Assembly: GCA_051453625.1 (NCBI GenBank)
Contig: JBOZIK010000001.1
Span: forward strand, 282,143,895-282,182,768
Reading direction: 5' to 3'
Length of the DNA: 38,874 nucleotides
Source of the DNA: Welwitschia mirabilis
Lineage: Eukaryota; Gnetophyta; Gnetopsida; Welwitschiales
This document shows, piece after piece, positions 9,439 to 18,293 of this stretch. Made by a program: the position numbers and the translations under genes. A model generated the notes under the pieces. It was given only the letters and a program-made list of their open reading frames with translations. It did no database searches and was not told where the DNA came from. Position 1 is the first letter of the stretch; each line of letters opens with the position of its first letter.

Positions 9439-10305
9439 AAGGATTTTAAATAATAACTAAGAAAAGTAAGATGGCACTAATAGAGGCTGGATTTTCTAAT
9501 CTCATAAACAAAATTTAATAGCTATTTTATGCATAATACATCATCACAATTCATTGATACATCAACTAGAGATACCAATTCCTCTAAATAAGGTATTGCT
9601 CAAGGATCAAACAACATGTCTTTACTTAATCTTCCATCGATTCCACTTACATCTTTTATACAATAACATAAATTATTTCATGTAAGAGTATCACCTCATT
9701 ATCTTGTAAACCATTATTAATAAGGATTAAATAGAATATTAGTTGATGAAATGGATCTAGAAAAAAATATACAAGTAGTTTCTTTCTTATCTTATTTAGC
9801 TAATAAAAAGAGTATATGAGGTCCATTTCTTATGGTGGCATCTTCTTCTATGTTAAATAATTGGGATGACAAGTTTATCAAGTTTTTTCCTAACTTAAAA
9901 GCCCTGTTATAAAGGAGTTCAAGTGTAGATATATCTTTCCTTCAGAAATCCATTCATCATAAATATCTTTATAAAAGAGATGTAAGCTTTCATGTTAACA
10001 TAAAAAGCTACTAGCTAATTATAACAGATGAGATAGACTCTAAGTAGGTTGGCTGGTAGTATACAGTTTTAGATGAGTCTCAAGTAATCAAAAGTTCTAT
10101 GAGAATAATATGAAAAACTATCTTGGATTTGAACTATCAAAATATATTATTATTAACTAGAATACTAATTCAAAATAACATGACAGACCTTTAAGCTCTT
10201 CTTCATTTTATCATGCCCACATTATTTGATAGTTAGAATCAATTTAATGAATAGTTTTCCAAAGGCATTAAAAACCATGCAGAACATGAAGACATAGAGA
10301 TACAT
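9439..10305 (+). pseudogene. INO80: INO80 chromatin-remodelling ATPase, intronless broken copy
   Basis: INO80 is the Snf2-family ATPase of a nuclear nucleosome-remodelling complex. In one plus-strand frame this region follows the plant protein from the DBINO region (LRK, then RLDFLIS*TKFNSYFMHN near 9484-9550) through a linker (GSNNMSLLNLPSIPLTSFIQ) into the helicase core. The core wording includes GLNRILVDEMDLEKNIQ (Walker A region), IWGPFLMVASSSMLNNW, YTVLDESQVIKSS (Walker B/DExx region), and ALLHFIMPTLFDS. About 289 codons are covered with no net frameshift and roughly 18 stops, nearly all where INO80 has Gln or Trp. The Walker A GLGKT equivalent reads DLEKN and the GTPIQNN region reads RILIQNN, so ATPase activity is lost. 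Part of the linker (perhaps 50 codons or more) is deleted. No introns interrupt it, which suggests a processed or retrotransposon-captured cDNA. The 3' half of the gene is missing, and the match stops at the CACTA-like element. Confidence 0.88.
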
Positions 10306-10307
10306 TT

Positions 10308-10742
10308 CACTATTAGAAGTGGAACATTTGGATTTTATAAGATGATTTATTTATTACCTACTAATCTTGGATTTCTTAGTGATGGACTTTAAAGTGTTTT
10401 TGTTAAACTACCTCAAAAATACCTTTTAAGAAGTTTCTTCATTAAAACACCTCAAAAGAAATTTTAAGGTGTTTTTTCATTACAATATCTCAAAAAAATT
10501 TTAAGGAATTTCTTTATTAAAATGCCTTAAAGATCTTTTAAGTTATTTCTTTGTTAAAATCCCTCAAAAGTCTTTTTAAGGCATTTTGTTAAAATGCCTT
10601 AGAAATGAGTTGAAAGCTTGTATGATTTTAACGTAAGGCTTTTTAAAGCATTTTTTGAAGAACTTCTTTAAAATGTTTTAAGGCATGATTTTAATAGTAA
10701 GAATTTAAATTCAAAATGCCTTAAAATCCTATATTTATAGTG
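10308..10742. mobile_element. CACTA-like non-autonomous element with subterminal repeats
   Basis: The left end reads CACTATTAGAA and the right end, on the other strand, CACTATAAATA, both like plant CACTA termini. The interior has many short motifs of the type AAAATGCCTTAAAA in both orientations (for example near 10435, 10470, 10520, 10575, 10595 and 10715). Such clustered inverted subterminal repeats are where CACTA transposase binds. No transposase is encoded. The flanking triplets (TTT and GTA) do not match as a 3-bp target duplication, which may be decay or a wrong boundary. It abuts the broken end of the INO80 copy. Confidence 0.5.
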
Positions 10743-10766
10743 GTATAATAGTAAGAATTTAAATTA
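10693..10766. repeat. 19-bp direct repeat around the right CACTA-like end
   Basis: AATAGTAAGAATTTAAATT occurs at 10693-10711 and 10748-10766, one copy inside and one outside the proposed right end at 10742. A local duplication or a misplaced element boundary would both explain this. Confidence 0.8.
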
Positions 10767-10994
10767 AAAATTTTACAAAAAGAGAGCTATGGAGAGGGGA
10801 AGTCTACTCTACTCATTTATTTAATAGAATTTTCCTTACCTCATGTATTTTTCACTTACTATGATCACTTTAATACATAAAATACTAGTAGTTTCTCTAT
10901 TATTATGTGTGTTTATATATTTCTATTTTGTTTTTCACTTAAGATAAATTGTAAAAAATAATTATTAAGGAAATGAACCATCTAAAATTTATTT
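10767..10994. other. Unassigned AT-rich sequence
   Basis: I see no gene and no repeat in these 230 bases between the CACTA-like element and the start of the tandem array. Confidence 0.4.
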
Positions 10995-12744
10995 TAAAGA
11001 TATGAATAATATTAGATCTATAGAACCACCTCATGAAGCTGATATCTACATGATAATTTTGTTAGCATGAATATAATGAGTTCTTAATTGGTTAAAATCT
11101 ATCTCTCATTGAGAATTAACATTAAATAACTTAAAGTTATATGTTTAATCTTATATTTTAATGTCTAAAGTAAATAATTTTTAAAGACACATTTTTTCTT
11201 TTTTTCAAATTAAAATTTTTAAGTATGAAAAATCATATCACATGTGTCAAGGTTACCAATTTGTTTGTTTAGATGAAAATTCATGTATGGGTTAACCATA
11301 AAATATCTAGGCCTCATATATGATTCATGACTAAGATGTTTAAGCTTAAATTTTAAATATGTAAGTAAAATCACAATTGAATCTACATGCATGGGTTTTA
11401 AACCTATGAAGTTGAATTTATAACTTATAAACATGAATTAAGTTAACTGTGTTATGGGTTAAGCTTAATTTTTGAAAAATTAATTAAGGTATTTATTTAT
11501 GACATTTTGTTTATGAAAATTATAGATACAAAAATAGATCAATCTTTTTCAATTGAGATGATTCTGGTTTATGATGATTTATCTTTCAACATGTGTTAAG
11601 AAATGATTAAAAATGAAGAATTTAAACTAGTTAAAGTTTCCCTATATTTTCCATTAATAGTATTAAATAAAGAGAGAGATAAAGATATAAGTTTGTATAA
11701 TCTTGTACTTTTTATTACATGTATAAAAATCTTAATAGAATAATAGTGTTTTCAGAGCATGTTAAAAAGAATGTGGAACTCCTATCTTCTAATACATAAG
11801 GGGATACAAAAATAAGAGAAATCAAGTTGAAAATATTACATGGAAGTTAAAAAATGTATTCCTTTTACCATTTACATTTTGTAAATAATTATTAAAATTA
11901 TTACTAATTCAAATATAGTTAAAAATAATTTTAAGATTTTTTCAATTAAATTTATCACGAGATGTGTAATAAGTTCATGAAATTAAAGAACAAAATTTAT
12001 TATATTAACCAATCTCATGGAAAAATCTAATTTCATGATTTTCTTACATCAATTATAGTGGGTGGATCATTGTCTCTAGATGTGTTTCATATCATTGATC
12101 ATGATTCTTAAACTTTCATGGATGTCAACTAGTAATAATAAATATATTTTCCTTTTATCAGATATATCATCTTAGCATAATTACGTAACCTTATCCTCTA
12201 AGACTACTTATTATTTTTTTCATTTGATAGCCTCTAGTATCTTGATTAGTCTATCCTCTACATACTCGATCATCTCTACCTTATTTATGTGGGGGTTAAA
12301 AAACCTATAGTTGATCCACATAGTTGAATATTATATTCATGCTAGGTAGGAGTTCATGTTAGGTTTAGATTATTTTTAAATAGTTGTTAAGTATTAAATG
12401 AACTTATCCTAAAGGCAACATTAATGAAATGATCCTTACCATATTTTCTATGTACATCTCCTTGCTTACTTATCATAGCTACAGTCAAACTTGTTAAAAA
12501 ATAGAATAGGTGATAAACATCTAAACATCTTTCATTCCAACTCTCCTAGCTAGCAATACATACTTCATTAGATGTTCTTATAAATTATGATCAAGACCAG
12601 GTAGATATATATGTAGTGATTTCAAATCTAAACATTAATCATACTTCCATAGTTTAGATGATAAAGATGCTAATGAATATTAATATTAATATAAAGAATT
12701 CTAATATATAAACCTTGAAAAAATGTCATTCAGCATGGGGTATT
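10995..12744 (+). repeat. Tandem array unit 1
   Basis: This is the first of four head-to-tail units. The start is placed where similarity with the other units begins (AAAGATATGAATA, then ATAGAACCACCTCATGAAGC). Internal landmarks, in order, are CATGTATGGGTTAACCAT (near 11283), the ORF remnant (11512-11848), GATAGCCTCTAGTATCTTG (near 12224), CATGCTAGGTAGG (near 12340), a very short AT tract (12604-12613), and TTGAAAAAATGTCATTCAGCATGG at the end. Its only copy of the roughly 106-bp inner repeat resembles the first copy in unit 2. The frame is broken by an extra base near 11770. Confidence 0.85.
11512..11848 (+). pseudogene. Array ORF remnant, unit 1
   Basis: This is the diverged counterpart of the ORF in units 3 and 4. 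It keeps the wording LVYDDLSFNMC and EFKLVKVSLYFPLIVLNKER but has a TAA after FNMC, and an extra base near 11770 destroys the last third. The protein family is unrecognised. Confidence 0.45.
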
Positions 12745-13245
12745 TACTATATGAAAAATACTACATCTATATAACCACCTAATGAAGCTAATATCTACCT
12801 GGTAATTTCATTATCATGCATCTAATGAGTTCTTATTTAAGAATTAACATTAAATAACTTAAATTTATATGTTTTAATCTTATATTTTAATGTATAAATT
12901 AAATAATTTTTAAACACTTGTTTTTCTTTTATTCTTGGTTTTGATTTTTTCTTTTTTTTAAGTATGAAAAATTGCATCATACATGCTAAGGTTATCAATT
13001 TATTTGTTTGGATGAAAATTCATGTATGGATTAACCATCAAATATCCAGTCTTTATCTATGACTCATGACTAAGATGTTTAAGCTTGAATCTTAAATACA
13101 TAACTAAAATCACAAATAAATCTACATGCATGTGATTTAAACCTATGAAGTTAAAGTTCATAACTTATAAGCATGGATTAAATTAACTGTGTCATAGGTT
13201 AAGTTAATTTTTAAAAAATTAATTTAAAATATTTATTTATGACAT

Positions 13246-13620
13246 GTTTCATATAAAAATTATAGATACAAAAATAGATCAATCTATTTCAATTGAGAGG
13301 CTTTTAGTTTATGTTGATCTATCTTTTAACCTGTATCAAGTAATGATGAAAAATGTAGAATTTAAACTTGTTAAAGTTGCTCTTTATTTCCTTTAATATT
13401 ATTAAATAAAGAGAGAGATAAAGATATAAGTTTATACAAGCTTGTATTTTTCAATTATTTATATAAAAATCTTAACAAAATAATAGTGTTTTTAGAGAGT
13501 TTCAAAATAATGTGAAACTCTTATATTCCAATATATAACAAATATAAAAAGATAAGAGAAATCAAGTTAAAAATATTAAATGGAAATTTTGAAAATTTAC
13601 TAATAAAGGAAGAAGGAATC
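13246..13620 (+). pseudogene. Array ORF remnant, unit 2
   Basis: This is the same reading as in units 3 and 4. It includes FKLVKVALYF, KNLNKIIVFLESFKIM, then a TGA where units 1, 3 and 4 have TGG (Trp), then NSYIPIYN and KKIREIKLKILNGNFENLL. A small deletion near 13393 shifts the first part. It is not recognised as any named family. Confidence 0.45.
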
Positions 13621-14040
13621 TATTCCTTTTACAATTTACATTTATCATTTTTAAGTAATTTTATTAAAATTATTGTTAATTCAAATATAGTTAAAATTAA
13701 TTTCAAGATTTTTCGATTAAATTTATCATAATACATGTAATAACTTGATGAAATTAAAGAACAAAATTTATTATATTAACTAATCTCATGTAAAAACCTA
13801 ACTTCATAATTTTATTACATTAATTTTACTAGGTGGGTCATTGTCTTTGGATGTGTTTCATGAATGTCAACTACTAGTAATAGATATCATTTACTTTTAT
13901 TAGATAGATCATCTTAGCATAATTATATAACTTATCCTTTGAGCCTGCTTATTATTTTTGCCTTTTCATAGCCTCTAGTATCTTGATTAGTATTTCCTCC
14001 ACAAACTTGATCATCTCTACCTCCTTTATGTGGGGGTTAA

Positions 14041-14252
14041 AACACCTATAATTGGCCTACATAGTTGAATATTATATTTATGCTAGGTGGGGTTTCATGC
14101 TAGGTTTCAATTATTTTTAAATAGTTGTCAAGTATTAAATGAATTTAACACCTATAATTGGCCAACATAGTTAATTATTATATTCATGCTAGGTGGGGAT
14201 TCATTCTCGGTTCTAATTGTTTTTGAACAATTGTTAAGTATTAAATGAACTT
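14041..14252 (+). repeat. Inner tandem duplication of about 106 bp in unit 2
   Basis: Two adjacent copies each run from ACACCTATAATTGGCC through ATGCTAGGTGGGG to GTATTAAATGAA. The first is at about 14041-14147 and the second at about 14148-14252. Unit 3 keeps the first copy and a shortened second copy. Units 1 and 4 each have one copy only. Confidence 0.85.
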
Positions 14253-14446
14253 ATTCTAAAAGCAGTATTGATGAGATGATCCTTCTCATATGTGCTATGT
14301 ACATCTCCTTGCTTACTTGCCTTAGCTACAGTCAAACTTATTAACAAATAGAATAGGTGATAAACATTTAAAACATCTTTCATTTCAATTTTCCTGACTA
14401 GCAATACATACTTCATTATATGTTCTTATAAATTATGACCAAGTCC

Positions 14447-14448
<2 letters not shown>

Positions 14449-14486
<38 letters not shown>

Positions 14487-14586
14487 NNNNNNNNNNNNNN
14501 NNNNNNNNNNNNNNNNNNNNNNNNNNNNNNNNNNNNNNNNNNNNNNNNNNNNNNNNNNNNNNNNNNNNNNNNNNNNNNNNNNNNNN

Positions 14587-14656
<70 letters not shown>
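14449..14656. repeat. (GT)n microsatellite with 100-bp N gap
   Basis: GT repeat lies on both sides of 100 N (14487-14586). It is at the same position in unit 2 where the other units carry TA repeats. The translated VCVC and HTHT frames are artefacts. Confidence 0.98.
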
Positions 14657-14658
<2 letters not shown>

Positions 14659-15291
14659 ATGTAGTGATTTCAAATATAAATATTAATCATAATCCCATAG
14701 TTTAGATGATAAAGATGCTAGTGATTATTAATATCAATGTAAAGGATGCTAATATATAAGCCTTGAAAAAATGGCATTCAACATGGGGGCATTAAAGATA
14801 TAAATAATAGTACATCTATAGAACCACCTCATGAAGCTGATATCTACATGATAATTTCATTAACATGCATCTAATGAGTTATTAATTGATTAGAATCTAT
14901 TCCTCATTAATAATTGACATTAAATAACTTAATGTTATGTGTTTTAATCTTATATTTTAATGTAAAAAGTAAATAATTTTTAAAGACTTGTTTTTTTTTA
15001 AGTATAAAAAATTACATCACACATCTTAAGTTTACTAATTTATTTATTTGAATTAAAAATCATGTATGGGTTAATCATCAAGCATCTAAGCCTAATCTAT
15101 GATTCATGACTAAGATGTTTAAGCTTAAATCTTAAATACATAAGTAAAATCACAAATAAATATACATGTATGTGATTTAAACCTATGAAGTTAAATTTCA
15201 TAACTTCTAAGCATGAATTAAATTAACCATGTTATAGGTTAAGCATTATTTTTGGAAACTTAATTTAAGAAATTTATTTATGACATATTGT

Positions 15292-15656
15292 ATATGAAAA
15301 TTATAGATACAAAAATAGTTCAATCTTTTTCAATTAATAGACTTCTAGTTTATGATGGTCTATCTTTCAACATGTATCAGGTAATGATAAAAAATTAAGA
15401 ATTTAAACTAGTTAAAGTTGCCCTATATTTTCATTTAATGGTATTCAATAAAGAGAGAGATAAAGATATAAGTTTGTGCAAGCTTGCACTTTTCATTTAT
15501 CTATATAAAAATCTTAACAAGACAATAATGTTTTTAAAGAGTGCCAAAATAATATGGAACTCCTATATTCCAATACATAAGGAAGATAAAAAGATAAGAG
15601 AAATCAAGTTGAAAATATTAAATGGAAATTTTGAAACTTTACTAATAAAGGAATAA
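15292..15656 (+). pseudogene. Array ORF remnant, unit 3
   Basis: This is the best preserved 3' half. It is open from 15438 for 72 codons, with KERDKDISLCKLALFIYLYK, IMFLKSAKIIWNSYIPIHKE and KKIREIKLKILNGNFETLL, ending at a TAA at 15654-15656. Upstream, the same frame reads LVYDGLSFNMYQVMI and then hits a TAA. The predicted protein is basic, Lys-, Ile- and Leu-rich, without signal peptide or membrane segment. Four related copies in one frame suggest that the ancestral unit was coding, but I do not recognise the family. Confidence 0.45.
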
Positions 15657-16413
15657 AGAATTTCACCATTTACTTTTATCAGTTTCTAAGTAATTTTATT
15701 AAAATTATTACTAATTGAAATACAGTTAAAACTAATTCCAAGATCTGTTTCAATTAAATTTAGCAAAAGTCATGTAATAACTTTATGAAATTAAAGAATA
15801 AAATTTATTATATTAACTAATCTCATAGAAAAATCTAATTTCATGATTTTCTTACATCAATTTTTGTGAGTGGGTCAATATCTTTGTATGTATTTCATCG
15901 ATGTCAACTACTAGTAATAAATATCTTTTCCTTTTATTAGATAGATCATTTTATCATAATTACATAACCTTATCCTCTGAGCCTACTTAGTATTTTTTAT
16001 TCTCATAGCCTCTACTATCTTAATTAGTCTATCCTCCACATACTCAATCATCTCTACCTTCTTTATGTGGGGGTTAAAACACCTATAATTGCCCCACCTA
16101 GTTGAATATTATATTCATTCTAGGTGGGGGTTCATGCTAGTTTTTAATTGTTTTTAAATATTTTTCAAGTATTAAATGAACTTCACACTTGTAATTAACC
16201 CACATAGTTAATTCTTATATCATAAATGCAGTATTGATGAAATGATCCTTCTCATATATGCTATGTAAATCTCCCTGCTTACTTGGCCTAGCTATAGTCA
16301 AACTTGTTAAAAAATATAATAGATGAGAAACATCTAAAACATCTTTCATTCAAGCTTCCTAGCTAGAAATACATACTTCATTAGATGTTCTTATAAATTA
16401 TGATCAAAACAAG

Positions 16414-16461
<48 letters not shown>
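16414..16461. repeat. (TA)n microsatellite in array unit 3
   Basis: A TA repeat interrupted by a single TG near 16452 lies at the place homologous to the GT repeat of unit 2. Confidence 0.97.
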
Positions 16462-16593
16462 GTAGTGATTTCAAATCTAAATATTAATCATGTTCCCACT
16501 GTATAGATAATAAAGATTCTAGTGATTATTAATATTAATGGAAAGGATACTAATATATAAACCTTGAAAAAATGCCATTCAACATCGGGATGT

Positions 16594-18293
16594 TAAAGAC
16601 ATGAATAGTACTACATTTATAGAACCTCCTTCATAAAGCTAATATCTACATGGTAATTTCATTGACATGCACCTAATGAGTCCTTAATTGATAAGAATCT
16701 ATTCCTCATTAAGAATTAACATTACATAACTTAAAGTTATATGTTTTAATCTTATATTTTAATGTATAAAGTAAATAATTTTTAAAGTCTTATTTTTCAT
16801 TTTTTTCCCTTATAAGTATAAAAATCATATCACAATGCTAAGGTTACCAATTTATTTGTTTAGATGAAAATTCATGTATGGGTTAACCATTAAATATTTA
16901 AGCCTTATCTATGATTCATGACTAAGATGTTCAAGCTTGAATCTTAAATACATAATTAAAATCACAAATGAATCTACATGCATGTGATTTAAACCTATGA
17001 GGTTAAAGTTCATAACATGTAAGCATGGATTAATTACTTGTGTTACAGGCTAAGGTTAATTTTTGAAAAATTAATTTACAAGATTTATTTATGACATATT
17101 GTATATGAAACTTGTAGATATAAAAATAGATAAATCTTTTTTAGTTGAGAGGCTTCTAGTTTGTGATAGACTATCTTTCAATATGTATCAAGTAATGATA
17201 AAAAATAATGAATTTAAACTAGTTAAAGTTTCCCTATATTTTCCTTTAATAATATTAAATAAAGAGAGAGAGTGTGTGTATGATAAAGATATAAGTTTGT
17301 ACAATCTTATACTTTTCAATTATCTATATAAAATTCTAACAAAATAATAGTGTTTTTAAGGAGTGCCAAAATAATGTGGAACTCCTATATTCTAATACAT
17401 AAGGAAGATAACAAGATAAGAGAAATCAAGTTGAAAATATTAAATTGAGATTTTGAAGTTTTACTAATAAATGAATAAGGAATGTATTTCTTTTCACCAT
17501 TTACTTTTATTATTTTTAAGTAATTTTACTAAAATTATTACTAACTAAAATATACTTAAAATTAATTTCAATATTTGTTCAATTAAATTTCTCATAAGAC
17601 ATGTAATAACTTGATGAAATTAAAGAACAAAATTTATTATATTAGTTAATCTCATGAAAAAAATAATTTCATGATTTTCTTACATCAATTTTAGGGGGTG
17701 GATCATTGTCTTTGGCTGTGTTTCATATTATTTATCATGGTTCTAAAATTAATATGGATGCCAACTACTAGTAATAGATATCTTTTCTCTTCATCAGATA
17801 GATCATCTTAGCATAATTACCTAACCTTATCCTCTAAGCCTACTTATTATTTTTCCTTCTAATAGCCTCTAGTATATTGATTAATCTATCATCCACATAC
17901 TTGACCATTCTACCTCCTTTATTTAGGGATCAAGATGCCTATAATGAGCCCACATGATTGATTATTATATTCGTGCTAGGTGGGGATTCATGCTCAGTTC
18001 TAATTGTTTTCAAACATCCTAAAGGCAATATTGATGAGATGATCCTTTCCAAATGTGCTATGTACATCTCCTTTCTTACTTGACCTATCTACAATCAAAC
18101 TCGTTAAAAAATAAAATAGGTGATGAACATCTAAAACATCTTTTATTTTGAGTTTCCTAGTAGAAATACATAGTTCATTATATGTTCTTATAAATTATTA
18201 CCAAGGCTAGGTATATATAAGTAGTGATTTAAAATATAAATGATGATAATATATAGACCTTGAAAAAATTCCATTCAACATAGGTGTGTTAAA
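16594..18293 (+). repeat. Tandem array unit 4
   Basis: This is the last unit. It opens with AAAGACATGAATAGTACTAC and ends with CCATTCAACATAGGTGTGTTAAA, after which similarity to the other units stops. The microsatellite place holds only TATATATA (18212-18219). It has one inner repeat, resembling the second copy of unit 2. Sequence between TGTAGTGATTT and the closing block is shortened. Confidence 0.85.
17099..17470 (+). pseudogene. Array ORF remnant, unit 4
   Basis: This is the best preserved 5' half. It is open from 17099 for 82 codons, including SFLVERLLVCDRLSFNMYQV and NNEFKLVKVSLYFPLIILNK, with an insertion of a GT-rich stretch (GAGTGTGTGTATGA) after the KER codons. A one-base deletion near 17333 then causes the stop. 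In the shifted frame the sequence continues FLRSAKIMWNSY and KIREIKLKIL. Start ATGs at 17099 and 17105 are both possible. The protein is not recognised. Confidence 0.45.

Larger units (their letters stand above)
12745..14793 (+). repeat. Tandem array unit 2
   Basis: This is the second unit. It is longer than the others because it carries a (GT)n microsatellite with an N gap and a complete inner tandem duplication. Landmarks match unit 1: ACCACCTAATGAAGC near 12776, ATGTATGGATTAACCATC near 13022, the ORF remnant at 13246-13620, TAGCCTCTAGTATCTTG near 13970, and the microsatellite preceded by ACCAAGTCCAGG and followed by TGTAGTGATTTCAAAT. Confidence 0.85.
14794..16593 (+). repeat. Tandem array unit 3
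   Basis: This is the third unit. It opens with AAAGATATAAATAATAG and ATAGAACCACCTCATGAAGC and ends with TTGAAAAAATGCCATTCAACAT. The microsatellite at the shared place is (TA)n (16414-16461). The second inner repeat is present but mostly deleted (16188-16220). The ORF remnant is best preserved here and in unit 4. Confidence 0.85.

Noticed and set aside
11219-11434. 71-codon minus-strand frame in array unit 1
   Set aside because: The matching parts of units 2-4 do not keep it open, and no motif is visible.
14416-14705. Five overlapping frames of VCVC or HTHT with X runs
   Set aside because: They translate the GT repeat and the N gap.
10995-18293. CRISPR-like or LTR interpretation of the repeats
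   Set aside because: Units are of kb size, head to tail with no spacers, and have neither LTR ends, a primer site nor internal pol genes between them.
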